From: Plectosphaerella cucumerina
Taxonomy: Eukaryota; Ascomycota; Sordariomycetes; Glomerellales; Plectosphaerellaceae
NCBI GenBank assembly: GCA_020746995.1
Contig: JAGPXD010000003.1
Coordinates: 248,001-312,000 of the forward strand
Direction: 5' to 3'
DNA: 64,000 nucleotides
Shown here: piece by piece, positions 11,579 to 23,026 of the stretch
Layout of the letters: each line of letters starts with the position of its first letter
Numbering within the stretch: position 1 is the stretch's first letter
The notes under the pieces: generated by a model
Database searches by the model: none
What the model saw: only the letters and a program-made list of their open reading frames with translations
What the model was told of the DNA's origin: nothing
Program-made: the position numbers and the translations under genes

Positions 11579-13188
11579 TTACTTCCAAAACATTGCTCTG
11601 TCCCCCGAGAGCGAAGAAAGCGCAGGAGAGAGACTGCCACGGCCGAGAATTGCATCCCAGTGAGGGCTGAACGTGTATTCGCCTCGTGTCATCTCCAGCC
11701 ACAAGACGCTTCTGGTGTGGATGAAAAGGTCCTGCCACGCTTCGACGCCTAGAGATGCCGCCACCACGCCAGCCCTCTGCTGGAACCACACGTAGTGGGC
11801 TGTGTCGGACGAGGCCACCAGTCCTATCGCCGTGAACCACACCGCCAACGATTCGTGTCCAGCCAGAATGATGTCAAGCTGCTGGAAGTTGTTCATGAAG
11901 CGCGTCGTAATGGCGTCGAGGATGACGGCGTGGGAGTAATAAGTCGGTCCATGGATGATGAACATGTAAAGGATCACAGCATACCGAATAGCTTCGGTAA
12001 GCGGGGAGTGCCCGGAATTGCCCAGGTCGGACTTTGACGGGAGCAGCCTGTGAATGACGAAGCACGTGAGGTCGTGCAGTCGAGTTGTGGAAAGGGGGAT
12101 GGTTGCTGCCCGCTGGAAGACTGCGCGGAGGCGCAGAAAGACGTTGGCTACATCGTAGTCAACGTCGAGCCCGTCGATGATGGATGGCTCGTCATAGAGG
12201 GTGGCGAGATCCAGTTGCCACTCGGGTGTTGGTGGAATACCGAGGCCGGTCCCCAGGTCGTCTTGGGTGTTGAATTGCGGGTAGCCTAGGATGAGCATTG
12301 AAACCCTGGGATGGAATGGTCAGAGAGAGACCCAATTTCTGCAGTCGAGAAGACTTACCAGCTGACCATTCTTGCTGTCAATGGACTTGTCTGCCTGACA
12401 GCATTGATGCCACCCCGCAAGTCCGCCAGCCTCTTCACGCCGGCGACGTGCATCTCTGCTACTTTGATGTTGCCTTTCCCAAACTGCAGATAGGGCTCTA
12501 TGAGTTGAGGCCTTCTCCAATACTTGTCAGGTACTAGCTCACCTCGATGGCTGCCAAGGTGATGACAGAGTTCATGGTCCCATCCTGTAGGGCCTGCGAC
12601 TCGTCTTCAACCTTGCGCCGTAGCAGGGCTACCGAATCGGCCATGAGAATCTCAGAGGCCTGGAACCCCTTCTGGGCGAGAAGCTCCTCGTCGAGACATG
12701 CCGTCTGCAGGGAGACGTGGAAGAGTGCTGGGTCTCCGAGGGCGAGAGGCCACCATGAGACGAGGAACGGGTTGGATGATGCGTTGAGGTCAAGGGGGTA
12801 GTACTGGAAGGCAATCTTGTTGAGAACTACACCAGTGAGCGATGCTTCTCCGAGACTCCCGTTAATGATTGATCGTCCACCTACAACTGTGAATGAGACG
12901 CTGCACTCGCTCACGAGGGAGCCTCGTCTGCGGATATGATTCGAATGGGTCGACGGACCCTAGCCGGTGACTGACTAGAGGGTAGGCAACCCCGGCCAGC
13001 TCTGGTGGCGATGGCAGGGAAGAGCTTTCAATCTTCTTCGGCGCGATGGGTGGCGCGGTCAAGGGCTCGTTGGCGTAGAGACATCGGACCTGGCGCTTGA
13101 TGCAGCGGGAGCAGCGAGGCGTGCGGAGGTCGCAGCTGTGCTTCGACTTGGCGCAGGCATCGCACGAGCGGCGAAGAGTCTGCCGCAT
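11579..13188 (-). CDS. Zn2Cys6 fungal transcription factor
   Basis: Four exons fit in phase: 13188-12885, 12826-12543, 12483-12359 and 12305-11579, giving 479 aa. Residues 9-36 form a perfect zinc cluster, C-x2-C-x6-C-x6-C-x2-C-x6-C, with the basic KSKHSC core, so it binds DNA as a Gal4-class protein. After splicing the sequence reads HSFLNKIAFQYYPLDLNASS, then WWPLALGDPALFHVSLQTAC and GKGNIKVAEMHVAGVKRLADL, a pattern shared by a large group of short fungal regulators with a fungal-specific transcription factor domain. Introns are 58, 59 and 53 nt. It is transcribed away from the CYP61-like gene across 575 bp, so it may control that gene; this is inference from position only. Confidence 0.9.
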
Positions 13189-13763
13189 CCTGGTCTTTCC
13201 GTAGCTGAAATCTAGTGTTGCAGGGAAGCAAGGCGCGCGAATTCAACGGTGCGTTTGGAGGAAGAAGATGGTCATTGTCGCGGAGGTGGTCTGAGCCGAC
13301 AAGTCCAGTGAGGTGAGTCTGGTTCCGGGGAACTTCGGTGCCATATCAAATCCACGGTGTCATCAAAAGAGGACTAGTCTCCGCCCCTCCAGATATCCGT
13401 CTTGGCATTTGTGCAGCACGCGGAGTCTAGTCCTAATCGGGCCTGCATCTTGACCCTGAGTGGTGACGACCTCACTTTGGTCCCGATCAGGCCGAGGGGG
13501 TGGGGCCATGTGTTCGGTGAACTCGTGTCTGTCCAGGTCTCACGGACGAGTTTTGCGAACGTTTGGGATGTTGGCTGGCCAAAATAGCTGATTATAGAGG
13601 AGATCTCCTGGCGTGTCGAATGGATCCTTTCGGAGCACTGTTGGACCCGAGCCCCTGACAACTTGGAGGGAACATTCCACATATAAGGCGTTCCGTGCCA
13701 CCTTGTCTTCGGACTGTCGCCTCCTCGTCAGTATCTGGACTTGCTAACCTCGCGCCGATCAAA
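13189..13763. promoter_or_regulatory. Divergent promoter of the Zn2Cys6 factor and CYP61-like gene
   Basis: 575 bp separate the two start codons. A TATA-like element (atataagg) at 13681-13688 lies about 80 bp before the P450 ATG. I see no confident sterol-response or CGG-spaced zinc-cluster palindrome by eye. Confidence 0.5.
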
Positions 13764-15555
13764 ATGGCGTCCATAGTCGCAGACTTTGTCAATTCGACAA
13801 ACTCATCGACCGCAGAACAGGCGCTGCCATCGACATGGACCTTCAACTTGGCACATCTCGAGGATGTTCTGCGTCTGCCCTCCTACTTTGCTGGCTGGTC
13901 GACATGGCAATACGTTACCACCGCTCTTCTTGGTGTGATTATCTATGATCAAAGTAAGTCTAAAGCCTGAAGGTTTTTTCTGGCACACAGTTGACGTCCC
14001 ATCCACAGTCATGTACATCAAACGCAAAGGACCAATCGCTGGCCCGCCGCTCAAGATCCCCCTCATGGGCCCATTCCTCCAGGCGCTCCATCCAAAGTTC
14101 GAATCATACCTCGAGCAATGGGCAAGTGGTCCGCTTAGCTGCGTCTCCGTCTTTCACAAGTCAGACCTCCGCGTCTCCCTGCCTCCAGAGGCCCCCCTTG
14201 CTGACCTGTCCCCGTCCAGGTTTGTCGTTCTCGCCTCCGACAGAGATCTGGCCCACAAGGTGTTCAAGTCACCCGCATATGCCGAGCCCTGTATCGTGCC
14301 CATCGCCAAAGACATTTTGGGCCACAGATCATGGGTCTTCCTGCAAGGCAAAGACCACGCCGAGTACCGGAGGGGCCTGGTTCCCCTTTTCACCAACAAG
14401 GCCATCTCGACTTACCTTCCGGTCCATGAGAGAGTTCTAGATGAATACTTTGGGAAATTTGTCGCCGCCTCCGAGGAGAAAAAGGGACGCCCGATGGCTT
14501 TCATGGGCATGTTTCGCGAGATCAACTGCGCCCTCTCGTGCCGCACCTTCTTCGGCGACTACATCTCCCAGGACGCGGTGAAGAAGATCGCCGATGATTT
14601 CTATCTTGCAACTGCCGCTCTGGAGCTTGTCAACGTCCCGCTTTCAATGTACGTTCCCTTCACCAAGCCCTGGTGGGGGAAGCGTACCGCAGATGCCGTC
14701 CATATCGAGTTTGCCAAGTGCGCCGCGGCATGCAAGAAGAACATGGCTACGGGTGCAAAGCCCACTTGCATCGTCGACCAATGGGTGCTTCACATGATGG
14801 CTTCGAACCGGTACCGCGAGCAGATCGCTGCTGGAGACCTAGACGCCCCGAGACCTTCCAATCTTATCCGCGAGTTCACGAACGAGGAGATCAGCGAGAC
14901 TCTTTTCACCTTCCTCTTCGCATCGCAAGACGCATCCAGCAGTGCCACAACATGGCTGTTCCAGATTCTCGCCCAGCGGCCCGACGTGCTTGACCGGCTG
15001 CGGGAGGAGAACCTGGCCGCAAGAGGCGGTGATAGGAACAAGGGTTTCGACCTCCCCATGCTGGAGTCGCTTCCATACACCGCCGCTGTCATCAAGGAGC
15101 TGCTTCGCCACAGGCCACCCGTCATCTTCGTTCCCTATCTCGCCACGAAGAACTTCCCCATCACGCCCAACTACACCGTTCCGAAGGGTTCCATGATCAT
15201 CCCGTCCTGCTATCCTGCTTTGCACGATCCGGATGTGTACCCCCAGCCCGAGGTGTTCGATCCGGACCGCTGGATCACCGGGGACGCAGAGACCAAGACG
15301 AAAAACTGGCTCGTCTTCGGAGCCGGACCTCACGACTGCCTGGCCAGGAGATATGTGCCTCTGTCGATGGCCGCCATGATTGGGAAGGCCGCACTGGAGC
15401 TGGAGTGGGAGCACCATGCCACCCCTAGGTCGGAAGAGATCCGTGTCTTCGCGACCCTGTTTCCCATGGTAAGTGTGCCAATTTGAACCATGTGAGATCA
15501 TGTGTGCTGACAAACGCAGGATGAGTGTCAACTGGTGTTTAAGAAGCGTATCTAG
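13764..15555 (+). CDS. erg5: CYP61 / Erg5-like sterol C-22 desaturase (cytochrome P450)
   Basis: Three exons, 13764-13953, 14009-15468 and 15520-15555, give 561 aa. The N-terminus has a membrane anchor (WQYVTTALLGVIIYDQ). P450 signatures follow: I-helix FTFLFASQDASSS, K-helix E427-LL-R430 (KELLRHRPPV), the meander FDPDRWITGDAE, and the heme loop FGAGPHDCLARR with the ligand Cys at about 507. Long stretches (LLRHRPPVIFVPYLATK, VPKGSMIIPSCYPALHDP, PRSEEIRVFATLFPM then DECQLVFKKR) are characteristic of CYP61, the ER enzyme that puts in the C22 double bond of ergosterol. The heme loop has Ala where Gly is usual after Cys-Leu, and the tail differs from typical Erg5, so it could be a diverged second copy rather than the housekeeping enzyme. 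Confidence 0.88.
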
Positions 15556-17721
15556 AAAATTAGATGGATGGGCGGTGTGTGGGTATTTCGGTGCAGTTTC
15601 TGCAGCATTCAGGGGTAGACGGGGAGCTTCACCGGCAGAGTCGATAGATGCTCCCGAGGAAGGTTAGTAGCTGAACATATGTTTAATCTAGACTATTTGT
15701 ACTTGACGAACTCGTCTTGGTAGCTTAACTACCTGTGATATTCCTCTCTTGTTCTTATTGACCTCAGCAAGCAAATTCCACGCCAAGGCTGCGACTGACG
15801 ACAGGTGTGGTTGAAGCATTACGCTCCTCATTGATGCTGTATAGCGGCATCAAAGCATGTAGTTCCGGTAAACCTAATGTCATAGCTGCCAAGATTAGTG
15901 TATTGCCCTTAGTCAAGATGTCCTATCAATCGCGCCGTGGCTTACCGTTGGGCCGACGGCCTGTCGTTGTGCCGAGAGCGCCCGGACGGCCTAATAATCG
16001 GCAGATGTCTGGCGGATAACCGTGATCCGGCAAGGACGTGCCATTGACGGCCACGGCGGTATTCGCAAAGAGTGCTAGTCGACGCCGCGTGGGCAGACCG
16101 GCGCAGCAGTGCCGATGAAACTACCACCCAGGGAGCCACGCGGACTGAATCGTGGTGCCTGGGCTTATCTGCTCAGGTCCCTAGCAAGCTACTAGCTGAA
16201 AGCCACCTGAATGTCCCGCATCAACTCCGTCAGCCACCGTCGTGCTGTCGTCTCGACGCATTAAGGTCGGTACAGTCGTTCGGATTCAGAAGTTCAGACG
16301 AGCGCCGATCCGGGACATGCTTGAAACCAGGCACGAGGGCGGTCGACCGGACTCTCGGACTTGGGGCGCACGGGTTTTGTCGTCGTTGTGTCGGGAATCA
16401 CGTAACGTGGTCCTGCTCGCGAGGCGTTCAGCCCCCAGCTCGACTCGGAATGAAACGTCCTTTTGGCTGCTCGAACTGGTGGGCCTCGGGCATACCGAAG
16501 AACAAGGGGGTTGGTCAGGCTAGTTCTGGCGTGCTGTCAGGGGTCTCTTTTTCAGCTGATCGGGATGCCACCATCTGCTGCTACTGTCACGGGTGGCATC
16601 ATGGGCACTTGACGGAAATTAGTCGAAATGAATGCACGAGTGAAACGGCGCCGTCTGCAAAATACCAAGGCACCGCCACGGCCGAAGGATTGCAAGCTGC
16701 GCCAGGTACTTTACGTACCTCTTGGTCTTCTCCAACTCGTTATAAAGCAGCGAAAGGGTATCCTTGCCTGGTTAGCTCTTCCCCTCTGTGATCCCTGTGC
16801 CAATCGCCGTGCTCAGGTCGATTGTGAGAGCGAGCTTCGATGCTTGGGTCGAGAAGCGAGCCCAAGCCCCCCCGGCAGAAGGCTCGCTCACTCTGCCGAG
16901 ATCGAGAGAGGTCTGTGGCCTCGGAGATCTGGCCGCAGGTCCAAGCCCTCAAGCAGTGACTTCTCGACTCTTCCCGAAGAGAAGCCCAGAAAGGAAGCAT
17001 CCCCCAGACGAATCGTGTCATATCATCCCATCCGCACCTCTCCTCCGCCACGTGGAGAAGAAACACTAACGCTAGCCGAGCTCTCCTCCTCATGCGCTCC
17101 CCCGGTTTAGGTCTAGACAGCACACCGATAGGACGTTCTCCGCGCCTCAACAGGGGTTCTCCAACCTGAGGGGCCCTATTCCAAACGTTTCCCCCCCTAC
17201 TTTCGCGGGGATTGTGGAACAGCGGCTGGATCGGCGTTGAAGCTGGCGCCCCTTCGACAGCTATCGCTGCCTGCCAGGACGACGACCTCCAGCGCAGTGG
17301 CGTCTCTAGCACACGCCACAGAGCGTCTGGGCTGCTCCCTCCCACCAGTCCCAGCCCGACCTCTGCGCTTTGATGCCCGTTGGCACTCTTCGAGAGTCGT
17401 GGGCGCCCAGGGGTCTTGTTATGCCCCGACGGGGGAGACCCGGGGCTCGATCTGCAAAGGGTATGACTCTGGGAGCGCTAGCATGAGCGCCACAAGCTCA
17501 TGTCGTCTCTTGTTCATGGAACAGGTTCCTGGAGGGCAGGGAATCCGTGACGAGGACGATGGTCTAGCCGGCCGGGCCTGCATGTGCTCGAGGTCGGACG
17601 AGGGGCAGTTATATTCTACAGGGGGCGCCCGCCTGCGGAGTCACCTTGCTTCTTCTCTCCCTGACGTTGGTTGTCTTCGAGAGCTTCTCTCACTCTCAGG
17701 TTGCCAGCCGTACAAATCACC
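15556..17721. other. 2.2-kb spacer without a supportable gene
   Basis: It lies between the CYP61-like gene and the 7-TM protein gene. Several frames of 90-240 codons exist on both strands (largest 16072-16791, plus) but show no domain, no consistent splicing and random composition. The last 100-200 bp would be the promoter and leader of the 7-TM gene. Confidence 0.55.
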
Positions 17722-18892
17722 ATGTCGACTTCTTCAGTACCCGAGCCGGTCTACTTCGAGCTTGGCTGGTCCATCCTCAGCACGATCGGCATCGCCAACG
17801 TCCTTTTCGGTCTTCTCGTTGCCGGCATCACCACACTATCTCCAGTTTCACTCGTTCCCATCATCACCTCGGCCGCCGGTGCTATTGCAAACGGCCTCTG
17901 CTACTATGCATACTACGACACATCATACTCCCTGAAGAGCAAAGCTGTTGCGGCGGCCTTTGGAGACATCTTCTGGATGGTGTGTGCCACCATTCTTTCC
18001 GATGGATAGGCGTTGTCCCGTTGCTGACCATGCTGCTCCTCCCTGACAGATCCAAGAAGCAGGGCTGTCTTTCTACAGCTACGTCATCCTCAGTCGAGTA
18101 CTCCGTGGACGGACTTGGTACATCTTTGCCGGGTCCTTCTGGTCCCTCATCATCGGCATTGCTGCAATCCGCGTCGTCATCGCCGTTACCAGGGTCAGGG
18201 CCCTGCTCGAGGTTGACGGTCACGACCTGCAGGCCATGATCAATGGCCTCCACATCGGCTACTTTGTCCTCATCGCCGCAGTGGAGTGCCTGAGCGCCTT
18301 CTTCCTTCTCAGGATCTTCGCCGGTGCCAAATCAGACTCTGCCAGGGCAGCGGCCACTCAGACGGGATTCTTCAAGTACCTCATGCGCAGCACGGAGGTT
18401 CGTCTCGCGCTCCTTGCCGTGCTCGGAGTGATGCGTGCCATCACGTACTCCTTCCAGACACAGGCACAAAGCGCAACCGATGTCGCCAGTCAGCTGGATC
18501 GATTCGCCTACACCTTGGAATGTCTCTTCCCGGTTGTCTTGTTCATCGACATCCTTGCATCGAAGGTTGTCTTCACAAACCACATCTATTACGAAGGCTC
18601 ATCAAGAAGCCGACAACAGTCCAAGCCGACGCCGGGGCACCTGACAGCAAGCAGGAACGGCAACATCATGCTCACACAAACTCAGGGGGAGAACTTTGTG
18701 AACATCCATGGTGGACCCGGCGCCAACGGAGGGAACAGAACGCGGACAGATTCGCAAGAGCGCATTATCGACAATGGGACCTCACGGTCACCAACATCGG
18801 AGATTGACCTCGAAGTCATGGACCCAAAGCGGCCAGGCATTAGCAAGACTGTCGAGTTTGAGGTGTACGAGGGGGACAGGCGGGGCATGTAG
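17722..18892 (+). CDS. Fungal 7-transmembrane integral membrane protein, function unknown
   Basis: Two exons, 17722-17979 and 18050-18892, give 366 aa; the intron (70 nt) has a GTGTGT donor and a CTGAC-ACAG 3' end. The start MSTSSVPEPVYFELGW is followed by about seven hydrophobic segments (for example STIGIANVLFGLLVAGITT, PIITSAAGAIANGLCYYAYY, YIFAGSFWSLIIGIAAI, IGYFVLIAAVECLSAFFLL, FPVVLFIDILASKVVF). A Ser/Thr/Asn-rich soluble tail of about 90 residues follows. It resembles the conserved but uncharacterised 7-TM proteins of Sordariomycetes; no CFEM domain of the Pth11 type is present. A receptor-like role is possible but unproven. Confidence 0.85.
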
Positions 18893-19217
18893 GCGCTGCT
18901 GGGCCATGATCAACGCCAGCGGTACGAGTAGGGAACTGATTAAGACAAGATCGACTCAGAGTCACATCAATAGCGTCTATAATATATTAATCGCCAAAAA
19001 TCTTCAAAGTTCCGTGGTTCATGAAGAAGGTCTGGGTGGGATCATATTGTGAAGCCCCTTCTCAACCCCCACTGTCCCGGCGACAGGTATGTCCCCAGCA
19101 CCTCGTGAACAGCGACTGAGAGGAAAACAAGGACGTCAAAATGCATGGTTCTGGCGAATTTAAGAATAGGAGATTTCTTTGACTTTGCTTGGGACTGCCC
19201 AAAAGACAAAAATGAAT
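18893..19217. other. Spacer between the 7-TM gene and tRNA-Gly
   Basis: It contains the 3' UTR of the 7-TM gene (AT-rich around 18970-19000) and the tRNA terminator side. Nothing else is seen. Confidence 0.6.
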
Positions 19218-19288
19218 GCGGCCACCAGGAATCGAACCAGGCTCTAATGAATGGAAATCATTAATGCTAACCACTACACCATAGCCGC
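19218..19288 (-). tRNA. tRNA-Gly (anticodon UCC)
   Basis: 71 nt fold as a cloverleaf on the minus strand. The acceptor stem GCGGCTA pairs with TGGCCGC (one G-U). The D arm GTG/CAT surrounds the A-box-like TAGTGGTTAG. The anticodon stem AATGA/TCATT is perfect with loop TTTCCAT, anticodon TCC. A 4-nt variable loop precedes the T arm CCTGG-TTCGATT-CCTGG (B box GGTTCGATTCC), which has one T-T mismatch in the stem centre. There is no intron. A T5 run just downstream fits Pol III termination. Anticodon UCC and the GCGGC start fit glycine. Confidence 0.9.
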
Positions 19289-19483
19289 TTTGCACATGTT
19301 ATTTGTCATCATCAGCAGGTACATATCGCAAACAGAATCCAGAGTACCTGTTTTCCATGGTACCATCGGTGACTTGTATCACCGCTCTCAAGCGATCCCC
19401 AGCTTTGCGAGGTTGGTAGCTTGATTTGGGGCAGAATCAGCGCCACTTCCACTTCTGCCGGACCGACTACATCAAAGCTTCGA

Positions 19484-20988
19484 TCAAGCCGCCGCAAGGA
19501 CAACCGGCTCTCCGTTGACCACCCTGACGCAAATCCTCCCACTTCCATCCGAGTAATACCTCCCACTGCCAAACACATCATTCCACGCCCCGTTGTTCCG
19601 CCTCGTATTGAAGCAGTACTCGCTGTTCCATCCCACGCCCCGGTTGACAGTCAGCACGATGAGGTTGCCCCCCGCGCGGCTCCAGGCGTATCCCCTAGGC
19701 TCCACATGCAAATGGACATGATCGTTGCCGCCCAGACCGCCAGCCGCCCTCTTGGCCGCATGGAGGCGCGCGATGGCTCGGTAAAGGTCCGAGTTGGTGT
19801 TGAAGCCGCTGCGCCAGAGATCCTCGCGGTTCGCGGGGTCGTTGCCACCTGCATACCCCTGTTCCGTTCCGTAGTAGACGATGGGGATGCCCCTGGAGAG
19901 AATCACGTAGGCCAGGCAGTTTTTGAGGAGCGACACGTCGTTCTTCTGGTTCAGCCAGCGTGCGTTGTCGTGGTTGTCGAGGAACGTGCCCATGGCCGTG
20001 GGGTCGGGGAGCAGCCCGTTGAGGCGGTCGTGCATGTTGACGAGCTCCTGGGCGCCGCCGGTTTGCTGGTAGAAGCGGTTCATCGGGTAGTAGATTGCGT
20101 AGTCCAGCAGGCCGGCCATGAGCCCGGCATAGCCTGCGAGGTAGTCCGGGTTGCCGTCCCAGACCTCGCCGATCGTGTAGACACCGGAAGCCCATGCGAA
20201 ATCGGGCCAGAAGCTCTTCTCGACGTGCTTAACGGTGTCGAAACGAAGGCCGTCAAAGCCGTATTCCCTGACGAACCAGCGCACCCAATCATGAAAAGCC
20301 GTCCGGACATCTGGATTGCTGGTGTTGATGTCAGGCAGACCGGCGATCCAGCAGGTCTCTATGCTGTTCTGGTTTCCGTAATTGATTTCGCAACGGGAAT
20401 GGTATGAACTCTGCTGGTTCAGGGGTGCTGGGCGGAAGTCTGCGATGTTGCCTTGGCCCATGTGGTTGACGACGACGTCGGCCATGACGAACATGCCCTG
20501 TTGTTACGTGTCAGCCTGAAAGATTGCATTTGAAGAGGGTGTGAGACGACTGACGCGGGCATGAGCTGCGGAAACAAGCCGCTTCAGATCATCGGCTGTT
20601 CCATAGTTAGGATTGACGGCGTATAGATCCGTGGCCCAGTAGCCATGATAGCCACCAGGGCTGTCTGAAATGCGGTGCCCGCTGTCAGCTAATGCACCGA
20701 GAACACATGGACCGCATGTGACTTACTAGCTACCACAGGTGTTATCCAGATGGCATCGAAGCCCATGCCCTTGATGTAGTCGAGCTTGGACTCGAGGCCG
20801 GCAAAAGTGCCTCCACAGTAGTTTCCGAGGTTGCCGCAGGAACCGCCGCCCGTATCGCTGCTGCTACGAGCGATGCGGTCCGTGAGGGCGAAGTAGATGG
20901 ATCGAGTCCTCCATGATGCGGTGTCTGCTCCCAGCACAAAGTCCACGAGAGGCAAGGCGCTTGCGAGCCAGGCGAATGAGAACTTCAT
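19484..20988 (-). CDS. Secreted alpha-amylase, GH13
   Basis: Three exons, 20988-20727, 20664-20555 and 20497-19484, give 461 aa. The first about 20 residues ([20 protein letters not shown]) form a signal peptide. The TAKA-amylase framework is clear: [44 protein letters not shown], then the catalytic Asp211 in GLRFDTVKH, Glu235 in YTIGEVWDG and the transition-state Asp301 in FLDNHDNAR. The spacing of the three acids (24 and 66) is close to that of fungal alpha-amylases. A C-terminal beta-sandwich closes the protein and there is no starch-binding domain. The enzyme would cleave internal alpha-1,4 glucan bonds outside the cell. The second intron has a weak GTCAGT donor. Confidence 0.93.
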
Positions 20989-23026
20989 GTCTGCGGTCTG
21001 CTAGAGAGCCAGCGAGGTTGTTCCTCAGAAGGTAGATGTTGTCTCAAAGGGTCGGGAAGTGGACAGAATAGCTTCGACAGCCCTGCTTTATATGATTGCC
21101 CAGGCCAGCGTCCGTACAGCAAGCTGAAGACGTCAGGCGGGCAGTCTGTAGCTCGTCAACTCTAGCCGACACATAGCTCATACGTCCACTTGCCTACTTG
21201 AGAGGTAACAGGTGTCGTCGGCACTTGGATCGGGCGTCACCCGGCCTTTCAGCTCAAGTGTTGACGCAAACCAGCAGATCCCCCACAACCCCGCGTCGAA
21301 CCAGTTTGCTACTGTCGACCAAGAACAGGGCCTGGCGAATGATGGCTGCTCTTGGCTCCGGGGGTAGACCTTTTGACGTGTGGAGGGCCGACGACGGGCC
21401 GATCTGGCAGCGGCAGTCTCCTTTTCAGGGGTTGCGGAGGAGGGGTCGAGTCGTAGCGCTAGCGGAGAGTCCGCGCCCAGGCATGTTCGCTGGTGCAAAG
21501 AGGAGAGGTTTTGAGGGGTGCAGAATCTTGCCTGGGGTAAAAGTCCCCAGATCATGAGCGGGCAGACTTTCGAGATGGAGGTTTTGAAGGGCCGAGAAGA
21601 CCGGAAGAGCCAAGCTCCAAAGGCGACGGCGTAGGCGCTCCGAGAGGGCTCACGTGGGGGCTAAGCACGCGGTTGATGGCTCAGCTGCCGTTCATCCAGA
21701 CCGCCATTGGTTCAGTACCTACAAGATGCGTCATGCCCCCTCATCACCCCGACCAAGGACGCTCATCACGCTGCACTGCTTGGGATTTTTATGTGTTCCC
21801 CGGATTTCTCCCGCAATTCCCAAGGGCTATCGGGGTGATGCCCGGCTTCTGCGGAGATTATCCTAGTTTCCAGAGACGTGATGGTGTTGACTCGAGGTGA
21901 CCCGGAGCACAGAGGTTTGACAGCACTGTCTCTGTAGGACGTCGAGGTCTCTGTCGTTACCACAAGCAGGACAGGGATCTGCTACTCGTGAAACAAGCTC
22001 ATCAATACATATCCTGTTATTGATCACCTACAAGATCACTTCGGTCGATTTGGGTTGTCTATCGAAGTATTTGCAAATTAGCCTGCTGTTCCGGTGTCAC
22101 GATTGACTGGTCTGATGGCTCTGATTGTCGTGACAAACGTCACTTGAGCAAAATCAGATTCAGGCATGCAAACATGACTCGATGCGTTCTCTCGAAGGAC
22201 TTGAAAAGGACTTGTTCCAACTCCAAAACTCGCGCCACCACTGCCACCCACGAGTTCGGCCGCCGAGGAGCTCCACGGAGCGTCATACTGTAGCGAGGGC
22301 CACTTTTCAACCCTCTCTGCCTCTCAACTTCAGGCTTTAAAAAACATCCGGTCCCGACGGCCAGGTCCAAGATCGCCCGCGGAACCCGTCACGAAGCAGC
22401 GGAGCAAACCCCGAGAATAAGCTTACTTTCTTTCCCCCTCTCTCACCCAATGTCCAAGCCATCTCAGTACACAGCGACAAAACGATGGGATGGCATCTGA
22501 TCGGATCGGCGCCCCGGGCACCGTCAACCCCCGTGCGTGCCTCGGCTCGTCCCACGACGACCCCCTTGGCGCGATTCAGGGGCCCGTTTCCACCAGGGGC
22601 AAACACCGCCCATCATTGGCCGCGACGGACTCCCGACCCTGGGATCCCCTGAAATCAGTGCCTTGGTCGTCTTTTTAGTGGAATCAGCGTCCGCCCGGCG
22701 CGGCGATAAGCTGGTTCGGGGAGCCACAAATTTATCAGCAGCCGAGGCATCGCAGCTTTCTAGGAGAAAAAATCTCAACAATCCACACCCCCGGAAGCTC
22801 CGATGTCAAAGACCACGACAAGGCGTCAGCTTTGCTAAGAATAATATCCCAACATTCTCGATGCTTCATGCGGGCTTGCGTAATGAGAGGGCCCGCTTGC
22901 GCGGTACTTAAGAGGAGCGTAGACCCGTTGCGCGGAACATCCATGTGAATGATGATGATAGATGCAAAGATCCAAAGCCGACATAACCACCATATCCATC
23001 CCGTTAACCCGACATCCACATCCGCC
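20989..23026. other. 2-kb divergent spacer, amylase to DUF829 gene
   Basis: It holds the promoters of the minus-strand amylase and the plus-strand DUF829 gene. Open frames up to about 130 codons have no protein-like pattern. No RNA gene is seen. Confidence 0.55.
21088..21093 (-). promoter_or_regulatory. TATA element of the alpha-amylase gene
   Basis: TATAAA on the minus strand, 100 bp upstream of the amylase ATG, in the context catataaagcagg. Position and sequence fit a core promoter of a highly inducible secreted-enzyme gene. Confidence 0.55.

Noticed and set aside
16072..16791. 239-codon plus-strand frame between CYP61 and the 7-TM gene
   Set aside because: No recognisable motif, overlaps other equal-quality frames, and no splice signals in conserved arrangement.
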